The position numbers and the translations under genes are program-made. A stretch of 64,000 bases of DNA, from positions 1-64,000 of the forward strand of contig NZ_JABEBY010000003.1 of assembly GCF_046719765.1 (NCBI RefSeq), in the 5' to 3' direction. The notes below the pieces were generated by a model. It worked only from the letters and a program-made list of their open reading frames with translations, was not told the DNA's origin and ran no database searches. Positions 1 to 8,585 of the stretch are shown one piece after another. This DNA comes from Halonotius sp046719765. Lineage in GTDB: Archaea; Halobacteriota; Halobacteria; Halobacteriales; Haloferacaceae. Position 1 is the stretch's first letter, and every line of letters starts with the position of its first letter.

Positions 1-52
1 AAATAACGCACCGAATCAGCTTCGCAAGGGGGTGGTGTGAGAAATTCCTTGA

Positions 53-597
53 CTTTCAAAAGTTATCTTAATCATTACAGCCGAGAAACGCACTGGTCAC
101 GCAGCTATCGATTCGACTGGCTTCGACCGCGATCAGCCCAGCCGGCACTACGCCAATCGCACCAACTACCGCGTTCGCGCACTGAAAGTTACTGCACTCG
201 TCGATGTCGAAACGCTGTACATCACCGACATCCACTCAACTACCTCGAAGAAACACGATGCGAAGATCGGCCCGCAGGTCGCCCGGCGAACGCCGGCGAC
301 CTGCGAAGTCTCGCTGCAGACCGTGGGTACGACGCGAAATCCTTCCGCGATGAACTCCGCGAAAACGGCACCAGACCGCTGATTAAACACCGGATCATGA
401 ATCCACTTGATCACGCCTATAACGCCCGCATGAACGGTGATCGGTATCACCAGCGTTCCATGTCAGAAACCGTCTTCTCGTCAATCAAGCGCACGCTCGG
501 CTCCGCCGTGCGTGCGCGAAGCTGGTGGTTAGAGTTCCGAGAAATGCTACTGAAAGCTGCCGTCTACAACCTTCGTCGGAGCGTCCGATATCCGTGA
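53..597 (+). pseudogene. IS5-like DDE transposase, frameshifted remnant
   Basis: Remnant of an insertion-sequence transposase of the IS5/ISH type. Two reading frames must be joined. From about 71 to 287 the second frame gives the first catalytic region (AIDSTGFDRD, then VTALVDVETLYITDIH). From about 290 the first frame gives AADRGYDAKSF, the TRPLIKHR block and MSETVFSSIKRTLG. The expected D, D and E residues are therefore all present, but a missing base near 287-291 (gcccggcgaacg) breaks the gene. An in-frame stop at 50-52 also cuts off the N-terminal part. No terminal repeats could be assigned. I am sure of the family type but not of the subgroup. Confidence 0.75.
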
Positions 598-731
598 AAT
601 CAACCGCCGTATGCCGAAACTACAGAGCCGAGAATTCCGCCCTTCCCACGAAGGACAAGCGTCTCGACGCTCTGTCGGAACCGAAAGCCCAGGGATTGTG
701 ACGGAGGGTTTGACGTATATCAGTGATTGAC
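598..731. other. Non-coding stretch beyond the broken tnpB, possible IS right end
   Basis: No gene is visible. It lies beyond the 3' end of the tnpB remnant, which reads leftward. On the minus strand it contains GGGCTTTC (complement of 683-690), which also occurs at 33121-33128 at the end of another candidate IS200/IS605-type right end. A short inverted repeat AGCGTC-TC-GACGCT lies at 658-671. In this family the right end carries subterminal hairpins and gives rise to a guide-type RNA, so this may be what is left of that region. The assignment is inference. Confidence 0.35.
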
Positions 732-1036
732 CTACTCCTCATGTGTAGAGGAATCACGGGATTTCAGACCCATCGTTGCGGCCTGTTGGGTCAAAGAAGC
801 CCCATCCGTGGTTGAGTCATCGGCACCAGCCTTCTGACTGGAAACCCGGTCGCTTTTGCGGTTATTCTCTCCACTACCGTAGCGGTTTGCAACGTTTACG
901 CCCCGTTCACGGTGTCTTGATACTCACCAACCCAACATTCGTAATTCGAGCAGCTGAACGCCGTCCGTTGTGGCCGATAGCCATGCTCACCGCAGGCGTG
1001 GCACGCCCTCGACGTGTTCGGAGGATTCCTCCCTGT
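732..1036 (-). pseudogene. tnpB: TnpB (IS200/IS605 family) C-terminal remnant
   Basis: Only the C-terminal end of an RNA-guided nuclease-like TnpB remains. Reading leftward from about 1020, one frame gives ACHACGEHGYRPQR and SCSNYECWVGEY, the CxxC...C zinc-ribbon region of TnpB, ending at a stop after VNGA. The next frame then gives NVANRYGSGENN and continues to a stop at 732-734 (tail SRDSSTHEE). The two pieces fit one protein only if a frameshift near 899-903 is repaired. The RuvC-like catalytic part is absent: the remnant stops directly against the end of the subtilisin gene at 1039. It is non-functional as protein. Confidence 0.8.
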
Positions 1037-1038
1037 TA

Positions 1039-3306
1039 TTAATTGAATTCGCTGGGGTTCTCAAGTGCGTAAGCGTAGGTGTCAAGTATCGGAAGAGAGC
1101 TTGACAATGATTGGCCGCCAACGGTGCCGTCTGCCAGGTACGACGCATACGCGTCAAGAACATTGAGCGTTGTAAGTTCAGAATAATCAGCTACACCAGC
1201 CTCAGCAACAATAGCATTGACAGTTGTCGAGTCGAGTTCATCAGGAATGTCACTTGGTTTTGTAACAATGATTGTTTGCGTGGTATTTGTAGTTGCTCCA
1301 CCATCGTCTGTTACTAGTAATTTTACAGTGTACTCGCCAGCGGTGTTGTACGTATGAGCTATTTGTTTACCACTCTTCACCGACCCAGTTTCATCAAACA
1401 TCCACTCGTAGGAGGTGATCTGTCCATCAGGGTCAACTGAACCACTCGCGTTAAATGTGACTTCTTCCCCAACCACCGGCGACGAAGGACTGTAATTGAA
1501 GACGGCTGTTGGAGCTGTATTCGTATTGTCACTAACAGTAATTGTCTTGGTAGTATTTACACTCTTTCCATCATTATCAGTTACAATCAGTTTAATATCG
1601 TACTCTCCAGCAGCATAGTAACTATATGTTGTTATTTTGCCTGTTGTGTCAGTAGTACCATCTGAATCAATATCCCACTCGTAGGAGGCGATTTCTCCGT
1701 CAGAATCAACTGAACCACTCGCATTAAGTGTGACTTCTTCCCCAACCACCGGCGACGAGGGGCTGTAATTGAAAACAGCTGTTGGAGCTGTATTCGTGTT
1801 GTCGACCACAGCAGCGACAGCAGCTGTCGCATTGATCCGACCGGAACCTTGTCGGGTATCAGCAGCACCGAGATCAACAGCTGTGGATCGAAGTGCAAAT
1901 CGTATCTCCGTTGGCGAAAGTTGTGATTCAGCTGCAGACAACATCAATGCGACGGTTCCAGCAACGTGCGGGGTTGCCATGCTACTTCCTTGTTGACAGG
2001 TGAGTTCCTGGGTCGGTATATTACCGCAGGTTTGAGTATCCAGTTTGGTGTCTGCACTCCAAATAACAGCTCCTGGCGCAGTTATATCAGGAACAGTGTA
2101 AGAGGCCGGCCATTCATTTGGGGGATCCGACCACTCATCAGATTCAATTACCTCTCCACCCGAAAAGTCAGAAATTGTATTGTCTTCGATTCCACTAAAA
2201 TCAACACCCTCTGGGAAGGAAGGTTCAACATCAACGGATCCAACTGCCGTTGTGTCATAGACATTTGCCGGGCCAGTACTTGTTCCGGCTTCATTATTCC
2301 CAACAGCACCGATTACAACAACACCGCTATCTTGAGCATTCCGAACGGGATCAATAAGCTCATCATTGATTCCAGGCGTGCCAAGGCTCATGCTGAGCAC
2401 ATCAGCATCATTATCAATCGCCCACTGCATGCTTTTAGTTAGTGTAGTAAATGTTCCTTGGCCGTCGTCGTTGATCCCTTTCGCGTGCATGAGCGTTGCC
2501 TCTGGGGCAACACCAATATGTAATCCCGCATCGTTACTGCTACCGCCGACAATCGTTCCACTGACATGAGTGCCGTGACCGTCAACGTCATGTGGCCCAT
2601 CAGGGTTGGTAGAACAATCAATGTAACAGACCCAATTGTTGTCATCGATGTTAATATCAGGATGACTAGGATTAACACCAGTGTCGACGACAGCAACGTT
2701 GATTCCATCACCACGAGTATCATATGTATCCCAAACATCTGGAACATTGATCTTTTTAATCGCACGAGTAGCAGTCATTCCACTCATGGATGAGGTATCA
2801 TTAACAGCAGAGACAGTCATTTGGTTTTCAGTAGCTATAGCAGAAGATCGTAAAGAGGCGTTTGCAGTAGTAGCGGTAGTTGTAGCAATCTGATAATTTT
2901 CGTGAATTTGTTCGACATTGTCTATTTTTCCCAGTTGTTCGGGCGGTACCGCATCCGTATCGAGGGTAATGGTGATTGCGTTGGTTAGCCACAATCGATC
3001 ATCAATTTCAACATGCGGATTCCCTTCAGCAAACTTAAGAAACGGTTTTTGTGTAGCGGCAGCGTGAGTTTTCATAATTTCAGATCGATTAGTCGTATCG
3101 GTAGTACGGATAGCAGCCGATGAGTGATCGGTAAGTCGCACGACAACAGTCTGTTCGCCTGTGGCTGCCGCGACACTGTCACTTATTTCAAAGGTAGTTG
3201 TAGCCTCTTTTTCAGGAGAGTCATTTGCCGCGACCACACTGGGGATAAAAATAACAGAAAAAAGAACTACAATAAGAAGCAATCTCCAAGAGTTATCCAT
3301 ATCCAT
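1039..3306 (-). CDS. Secreted subtilisin-like serine protease with two PKD domains
   Basis: Extracellular S8-family protease of the halolysin type, 755 residues. An N-terminal hydrophobic signal segment ends near residue 26 (SVVA). A propeptide-like region runs to about 185 and the catalytic domain from about 190 to 500. The triad is visible: Asp208 (VAVVDTGVNPSHPDI), His244 (DGHGTHVSGT) and Ser442 (GSSMATPHVAG), with the oxyanion Asn337 in GAVGNNEAGT. Two PKD (Ig-like) domains follow, about 515-598 and 606-690, then a short Asp/Leu-rich C-terminal segment. The gene is clearly more AT-rich than its neighbours and sits against IS debris, which suggests acquisition. The start at 3306 keeps a good signal peptide; Met3 is an alternative. 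Confidence 0.93.
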   Translation of the reverse strand: MDMDNSWRLLLIVVLFSVIFIPSVVAANDSPEKEATTTFEISDSVAAATGEQTVVVRLTDHSSAAIRTTDTTNRSEIMKTHAAATQKPFLKFAEGNPHVEIDDRLWLTNAITITLDTDAVPPEQLGKIDNVEQIHENYQIATTTATTANASLRSSAIATENQMTVSAVNDTSSMSGMTATRAIKKINVPDVWDTYDTRGDGINVAVVDTGVNPSHPDINIDDNNWVCYIDCSTNPDGPHDVDGHGTHVSGTIVGGSSNDAGLHIGVAPEATLMHAKGINDDGQGTFTTLTKSMQWAIDNDADVLSMSLGTPGINDELIDPVRNAQDSGVVVIGAVGNNEAGTSTGPANVYDTTAVGSVDVEPSFPEGVDFSGIEDNTISDFSGGEVIESDEWSDPPNEWPASYTVPDITAPGAVIWSADTKLDTQTCGNIPTQELTCQQGSSMATPHVAGTVALMLSAAESQLSPTEIRFALRSTAVDLGAADTRQGSGRINATAAVAAVVDNTNTAPTAVFNYSPSSPVVGEEVTLNASGSVDSDGEIASYEWDIDSDGTTDTTGKITTYSYYAAGEYDIKLIVTDNDGKSVNTTKTITVSDNTNTAPTAVFNYSPSSPVVGEEVTFNASGSVDPDGQITSYEWMFDETGSVKSGKQIAHTYNTAGEYTVKLLVTDDGGATTNTTQTIIVTKPSDIPDELDSTTVNAIVAEAGVADYSELTTLNVLDAYASYLADGTVGGQSLSSSLPILDTYAYALENPSEFN
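1436..1530 (-). repeat. Direct repeat copy A in PKD domain 2 of the protease
   Basis: This 95-base stretch is nearly the same as 1709-1803, with fewer than ten differences and an offset of 273 bases or 91 codons. Both encode the start of a PKD domain (NTAPTAVFNYSPSSPVVGEE). The closeness at DNA level points to a recent in-frame duplication or gene conversion. Confidence 0.85.
1709..1803 (-). repeat. Direct repeat copy B in PKD domain 1 of the protease
   Basis: Partner of the repeat at 1436-1530; see that entry. This copy encodes the upstream (first) PKD domain. Confidence 0.85.
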
Positions 3307-3603
3307 ATTTTAATGAATCGCCTTCTAGGATTTTAGCGTATCGAAATAGACAATCGTTGCCGAGGATGACGATTTTAAACCGCGAACAACAGACTAGTTG
3401 TTTCACAACTCATTTGTAAACAGGTGGTGATCTATTACTATGTCTAAGATCGCAACTGTTGCTTGCCATCTCACCAATTTAACGACAATACCTAACAGAC
3501 TAACAAACAAGCGAATAAGAACCAACACTTTTTATTCGATTGTGAAAAAACACCTGATGTCAGAAACGGATCACAAACTGAAAATTTAAATTCAAAGTAT
3601 ACA
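3307..3603. other. AT-rich divergent intergenic region
   Basis: Divergent promoter region between the protease (minus) and the S-layer-type protein (plus). It is AT-rich with several A/T runs (for example around 3530-3550 and 3585-3600) that could be TATA elements. No gene or clear inverted repeat was found. Confidence 0.4.
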
Positions 3604-4911
3604 ATGAGACTAAGTCGAATATTCCTTTTTATTTGTGCATTCCTGATCGTACTAAGCAGTTCTGTTGGTGTCACTGCCCAAAGCGGCGAGATCGATGCCC
3701 TCGGCTCCCCAGAACTCAACGCCTATGCTCCAAACAACGATCTCACGCCCGGGAGCGAAGAAACGCTCACCGTTCAGATCGGTAACGAGGGTGATTTCCA
3801 GCGCGGCAGTGCAAGTGATCGCCAGTACGTCACCACCGCTCGGGATGTAGCTGTCAGCCTCAATGCCGGCGGCACACCAATCGGTGTCGAAACGGGCGAA
3901 CAAAGCATCGGCGAACTGCCCGAATCACAGACCGGCACCCCGGAGTTCGATCTAACGGTTCCCGACTCGGCATCCCCCGGCACATATACACTCACTGTCA
4001 ATCTCGACTACAGCTACACAAGCAAAGCACGGGACGCACCCTCGTTGCGCGCACAGACCTCAGAAAACTCCCGTTCCGTTGAGCGAACGATCCGCGTCAC
4101 GATCACCGACGACGCCCGCTTTGAGGTCACTGAACTCGACAGCAACCTCCGGGTCGGCGAAGAGGGCGAGATCACCGGCCAACTCGAAAACGTCGGCCGC
4201 GATGACGCGGCCAACGCCGAGGTCAGCTTCGCCCCCGAAAGCGAAACCGTCGTCGCCCTCGAAAGTAACGTTGCTGTCGGCGACATCGCTGCTGGCGAGT
4301 CAACCCAGTTCTCGATCCCCGTTGAGGTTACCAGCGACGCCGAGGCTGTCCCCAAACGCTTTGATCTCCCTGTCACGTTCCGCGACGAAAACGGCATCCG
4401 CCAATCCGACGACGACCCTGAGTTCCGCGTCGACGTAGCAAACCAACGCGACGCCTTCCTGATCGAACCCGTCGATTCATCGATCGAGGCCGGCGGCAGC
4501 CGCGCCCTCGATATCGAGGTCACCAACAACCTCGGTGAGCCGGTCTCCGACATCGAGGGCAAGCTGTTCGCCGACGACCCACTCGATAGCTCCAACGACG
4601 AGACGTTCACCACCGAGCTCGATCCCGGTGAGACCACCACGGTCACCGTCGATCTGAGCGCGGCCAGCGGCGCGACGCTGAAGAACTACCCCGCCTCGAT
4701 GGACTTCCGGTACACCGACGCCGACGGCGACAGCAAGCTCACCGACAGCTACCGGCTGGCGGTCAGCGTCACCGAACCCGCCGACGACGGCGGCGGCTCA
4801 CCGATCGTCCCGCTCCTGCTCGGGCTGCTCGTTGTCGCCGGGATCGGCGCGTTCCTCTGGCGGCGCAGCGGCGGCGAGCTCAACGACCTCGGCGGGCTGC
4901 GAGACGAGTAG
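3604..4911 (+). CDS. Exported S-layer-type (COG1361-like) protein with C-terminal membrane anchor
   Basis: 435 residues. A signal peptide (RIFLFICAFLIVLSSSVGVTAQ, ending near residue 26) is followed by repeated beta-rich Ig-like segments of the CARDB/NEW3 kind: PGSEETLTVQIGNEG, LRVGEEGEITGQLENVG and IEAGGSRALDIEVTNN each start a similar domain with a spacing of roughly 120-150 residues. One transmembrane helix follows near the C-terminus (IVPLLLGLLVVAGIGAFLWRR), with a short cytoplasmic tail. It is probably an extracellular partner of the RND exporter that begins one base after its stop codon. The pairing of such proteins with RND permeases is common in haloarchaea; the substrate is unknown. 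Confidence 0.82.
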   Translation: MRLSRIFLFICAFLIVLSSSVGVTAQSGEIDALGSPELNAYAPNNDLTPGSEETLTVQIGNEGDFQRGSASDRQYVTTARDVAVSLNAGGTPIGVETGEQSIGELPESQTGTPEFDLTVPDSASPGTYTLTVNLDYSYTSKARDAPSLRAQTSENSRSVERTIRVTITDDARFEVTELDSNLRVGEEGEITGQLENVGRDDAANAEVSFAPESETVVALESNVAVGDIAAGESTQFSIPVEVTSDAEAVPKRFDLPVTFRDENGIRQSDDDPEFRVDVANQRDAFLIEPVDSSIEAGGSRALDIEVTNNLGEPVSDIEGKLFADDPLDSSNDETFTTELDPGETTTVTVDLSAASGATLKNYPASMDFRYTDADGDSKLTDSYRLAVSVTEPADDGGGSPIVPLLLGLLVVAGIGAFLWRRSGGELNDLGGLRDE

Positions 4912-7413
4912 ATGGCCGACCGCGGCCTCGACCTCGAACCGTCGCTCAACGCGCTCAACAGCCTCATCCTTGGGCGACCAGTGGCTGTTGTCGTCGCCTT
5001 TCTGGCGGTCACCGCCTTCCTGGTCGGCGGCATCGGAATGATCCAGACGGTCGAGGATCAGTCGGATGCCTTCTCCGAGGATATCGACGCCCAAGAAGCC
5101 CTTGACGCTGTCAACGAGGAGTTCGGCGCGACCTTCGGCGACGACGAGGAGTCGACCCAACTGCTCCAAGACAGCCAAAACGCCCTCAGCAAGCCGGCAC
5201 TGCTGCGCTCGCTGGCGATTATCGAACGCACCAACGAGCGCGCGGAGCTTCGGCTGACAGACGCCACCGGGCCGGCGACGATCATCGCCCAACAGCTCGA
5301 CCCCGACGCCGAGAGCTACGCGGCCCAACGCCGGGCGATCAGCCGCGCCAGCGAACGCGAGATCCAAACCGCGGTTCGCGCCAGTGCCGACAGCCCCGGC
5401 TTTCAGGCACTCGTCTCGGAGGATTTCAACCGACAGGCGGCGAGTGCGGGCGCGTCGATAACGGTTCTCACCCACTCATTCCCACCCGAAGGCGACAACC
5501 TCCAAGAGGTTCAGCTTGGCGTCAAAGAGATCGCCGACCGAAGTGACGGCGACATCCGCGTCTTCGGCCTGGGGATCACCAACAGCGAGACCGCAAACGT
5601 CATCGGCGACTCCCTCGGGATCGTCATGCCCGCGGTGCTCGGCCTGATCTTGCTGTTTTTGATCGTCGCCTACCGCGATCCGTTCGATCTGATCCTTGGG
5701 CTGATCGCGCTGGTGATGACGCTGCTGTGGACGTTCGGCTTCATCGGCTATGCTGGGATCCCCTTCGACCAGAATATGATCTCGGTGCCGATCCTCCTGC
5801 TTGCGGTCGGCATCGATTTCGGCATCCACATCGTCAACCGCTACCGCGAAGAGAAGGGCCGCGGGTTCGATGTCCGCGAGGCGATGACGATCACCAACAG
5901 CCAGCTGGCGGTTGCCTTTCTGATCGTCACCGTCACCACCGTCTTCGGCTTTGGCGCAAATCTGACAAGCAACTTTGAGCCGACCCGCAACTTTGCGATC
6001 GTCGCCAGCGTCGGCATCATCTTCACGTTCCTCATCTTCAGCTTCTTCCTGCCGTCGGCGAAGATCATCGCCGACCGCAACCGCAAGCGGTTCAACATCC
6101 CGAGCTTTGGCTCGTCGCCGCTGGCAACCGAGGAATCGATCCTTGGACGCGCGTTGCCGGCCGTGGCAACCGTCTCGAAGCGCGCACCGATCACGTTGCT
6201 CCTCCTCTTCTTGGTCATCTCTGGGGGGGCCGCCGCCTACGGAGCCGGCGTCGACCGAAGCTTCGAACAGGAGGACTTCCTCCCGCCGGAAGACCTGCCG
6301 GAGTACATCGAGAACCTCCCTGATCCGTTTGCGCCGAGTGAGTACACTGCCGCTGGCAGCATCAACTTCATCGAGGACAACTTCGCCGCCGGCAACGACG
6401 ACCAGATCACGATGTATATCGAGGGGCCGTTCACCCGTGATTCGGCCCTTGAGTCGGTGTATCGAACAACCAAGGAGCCGCCGGACACCTATCTGACAAC
6501 CGACAACCGCGCGAAGACGACGAGTATCATCACTGTCATCGACGACTACGCCGATCGTGATCCGGAGTTTGCCGCCCTCGTCGCCCGCAACGACCGCGAT
6601 GGCAACGGTGTCCCCGACCGCAACCTCGAACAGATCTACGACGCCCTCGAAGCCTCGCCGGCGGCCGACCGCGCCGACGAATATCTCACCGACGATCGGC
6701 GAGCGATCCGCGTTGAGTTCGCTGTCGAATCCGACGCCTCCCAAGGCGAGATCACCGCCGACTCCAGAGAATACACCGAAGACTTCCGGTATGCCGCCAC
6801 CGCTACCGGAACGATCGTCGTTTTCCAAGCGGTCACCGATCTCATCTTCCAGTCGGCGTTCCAGAGTTTGTTTCTCGCCATCGGGCTGACCGGGGTCTTC
6901 CTTGTCGGCGTCTACTGGCTGCTCGACCGGAAACCCCTGCTCGGTGTCGTCAACGTCTTGCCGATCCTTGTGACAGTCGCAGTGTTGCTGGCAACGATGC
7001 GGGTACTCGGCCTCTCACTCAACGCCGTCACAGCGACGATTCTCTCGATCACTGTCGGCGTTGGCGTCGCCTACTCGGTGCATATGACCCACCGGTTTAT
7101 CGACGAGTACACCGCCGGCGCAAGCACCGATACAAGCCTCAAGATCACCCTCCAAGGAACCGGTGGCGCGCTCGTCGGCAGCATGCTGACCACCTCGATC
7201 GGAACTGGCGCACTCGTGCTTGCCATCTCGCCGATCCTCGGACAGTTCGGGTTGCTGATGGCGGTCAGCGTCTTCTACTCCTTTGTCACCGCGATCGTCG
7301 TCTTCCCCTCGGCCGCCTACGTCTGGGCGCGATACGATCAGGGTGGCTCGCTCCGCGACTGGCTATGGGAGCAGACGAACAGCACGCCACAGTTCCCGAG
7401 CTACGACGAGTAA
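4912..7413 (+). CDS. RND superfamily exporter (MMPL type)
   Basis: 833-residue membrane protein with the two-fold RND layout: TM1 near residues 22-44, a large external loop, five helices from about 225 to 390, then the same pattern again with helices near 410-430 and 645-815. Each half has the TM4-like signature (AVGIDFGIHIVNRYREE in the first, VGVGVAYSVHMTHRF in the second) that carries the proton-relay region in this family. It starts directly after the stop of the upstream exported protein, so the two are co-transcribed and probably translationally coupled. Archaeal members are thought to export lipids or small hydrophobic molecules; no substrate can be read from the sequence. Confidence 0.9.
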   Translation: MADRGLDLEPSLNALNSLILGRPVAVVVAFLAVTAFLVGGIGMIQTVEDQSDAFSEDIDAQEALDAVNEEFGATFGDDEESTQLLQDSQNALSKPALLRSLAIIERTNERAELRLTDATGPATIIAQQLDPDAESYAAQRRAISRASEREIQTAVRASADSPGFQALVSEDFNRQAASAGASITVLTHSFPPEGDNLQEVQLGVKEIADRSDGDIRVFGLGITNSETANVIGDSLGIVMPAVLGLILLFLIVAYRDPFDLILGLIALVMTLLWTFGFIGYAGIPFDQNMISVPILLLAVGIDFGIHIVNRYREEKGRGFDVREAMTITNSQLAVAFLIVTVTTVFGFGANLTSNFEPTRNFAIVASVGIIFTFLIFSFFLPSAKIIADRNRKRFNIPSFGSSPLATEESILGRALPAVATVSKRAPITLLLLFLVISGGAAAYGAGVDRSFEQEDFLPPEDLPEYIENLPDPFAPSEYTAAGSINFIEDNFAAGNDDQITMYIEGPFTRDSALESVYRTTKEPPDTYLTTDNRAKTTSIITVIDDYADRDPEFAALVARNDRDGNGVPDRNLEQIYDALEASPAADRADEYLTDDRRAIRVEFAVESDASQGEITADSREYTEDFRYAATATGTIVVFQAVTDLIFQSAFQSLFLAIGLTGVFLVGVYWLLDRKPLLGVVNVLPILVTVAVLLATMRVLGLSLNAVTATILSITVGVGVAYSVHMTHRFIDEYTAGASTDTSLKITLQGTGGALVGSMLTTSIGTGALVLAISPILGQFGLLMAVSVFYSFVTAIVVFPSAAYVWARYDQGGSLRDWLWEQTNSTPQFPSYDE

Positions 7414-7417
7414 TCAC

Positions 7418-8524
7418 CTACCCGCGATCGGCCGCCGCACGGAATGCCTGCACGCGCGGGCACGATCCAACACCTGTTAACAGCGCGATCATCGTGATCG
7501 TGTCGCCGTCGGGATCGGGCATATCGCCGCCGCGAATCTCGACGCTGCCGGTTTCCTGGGCCAGCCACGAGCGGGCATCCGAGACCGCCCGGCGATTGAG
7601 CCAGTCAGGTGGCCCACCGACGATCAACAACCCGCGTTGCACCGACTCGCGGTCGATCTCGACGGTCAGCTTGCCGCGAACCGCTCGCCGGGAGGTCGTC
7701 TCGATGGCTTTGATCGCAGTTGTGTCGTCGATCTCGCCCTCTTGTTCGAGGATCCCAAGCCCGAAGCGGGACTCCGTTGGTCGCTCAATCGTCTGACTGG
7801 CGTAGCCGATGGTGGCGATCCCGCCGGCAGCGAAGGTGTTCTGTACCTCGGAGGCGTCGACGACGCGCTCGGCGATCTGGCGGTCGTGATCGCCCTCGCC
7901 GGCCGCAAACAGCGCGGCGACCCGCGTTGTCAGCGTCTCGTTGAGGTCGGCTCGGGTGTCGGGGTCGGTGTCGCTGTCACCGGAGCCAAGCCATAGCTCG
8001 TTGTCGAACAGCAGCAGCGCGTCGGTCGCCGCGCCGATATCGGCGAGCGCGCGACCGGTGTTGCGTGCGGCTGTCGACGTCGACCCATCGTCGGCGGTGG
8101 GCGAACCCGCCGGCAAGATCCCAAGGCCGTAGACCGGAACATCGTAGACACGCCGCAGCTCGTCGGCGATCCGCGGGAGGGCGGTCGCGCCGCTGCCGCC
8201 GGCGAGGCCGACACAACAGAGGATCGCGTCGGTCTGCGAGGAGATCGCATCGTCGACGGCGTTGGCCAGTTCGGTCGCCTCGGAGTCGGCCGCCGCCGCA
8301 CCGACGCTACGGTCGCCCTCGACGCCAGCCCCCTCGGCCTCGATGACCCCGTAGAGATGGCGTCGGTCATCCGGGATCGCCGCCAGACTCGACAGATCAC
8401 GCTGGTCGGTATCGAGGGCGACGCTGTCGACGACGAACGACCGCGAGCGATCGCCGTCAGCCGCCACAAGCCGGTCGGCGATCCGACAGCCAGCCCCGCC
8501 AAACCCACAGACTGTCAGCTTCAT
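7418..8524 (-). CDS. Divergent CetZ/FtsZ-like tubulin-family protein
   Basis: 368 residues, tubulin/FtsZ fold closest in pattern to the CetZ group of haloarchaea. The N-terminal nucleotide loop is CGFGGAGCRIADRL (residues 6-19). DVPVYGLGILPAGS and the helix around VVDASEVQNTFAAGGIATIGYA match CetZ-type blocks. The GTP-binding signature, normally GGGTG[ST]G, reads LAGGSGAT (residues 107-114), so several glycines and the Thr are changed. GTP binding or polymerisation may therefore be altered. CetZ proteins affect cell shape and motility in haloarchaea; this paralogue's role is unknown. It converges with the RND gene (4-base gap) and has no clear operon partner. Confidence 0.78.
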   Translation of the reverse strand: MKLTVCGFGGAGCRIADRLVAADGDRSRSFVVDSVALDTDQRDLSSLAAIPDDRRHLYGVIEAEGAGVEGDRSVGAAAADSEATELANAVDDAISSQTDAILCCVGLAGGSGATALPRIADELRRVYDVPVYGLGILPAGSPTADDGSTSTAARNTGRALADIGAATDALLLFDNELWLGSGDSDTDPDTRADLNETLTTRVAALFAAGEGDHDRQIAERVVDASEVQNTFAAGGIATIGYASQTIERPTESRFGLGILEQEGEIDDTTAIKAIETTSRRAVRGKLTVEIDRESVQRGLLIVGGPPDWLNRRAVSDARSWLAQETGSVEIRGGDMPDPDGDTITMIALLTGVGSCPRVQAFRAAADRG

Positions 8525-8585
8525 ACCTGCTTCTCACAGCGGTATCGCAAAAAGAATGCGCCCGGACGCGGGGATCGTCGATCAG

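Noticed and set aside
5476..6828. 450-codon minus-strand frame opposite the RND exporter
   Set aside because: It is a GC-rich antisense shadow; its translation is Asp/Arg/Gly-rich without family-like motifs, while the plus frame is a clear RND protein.
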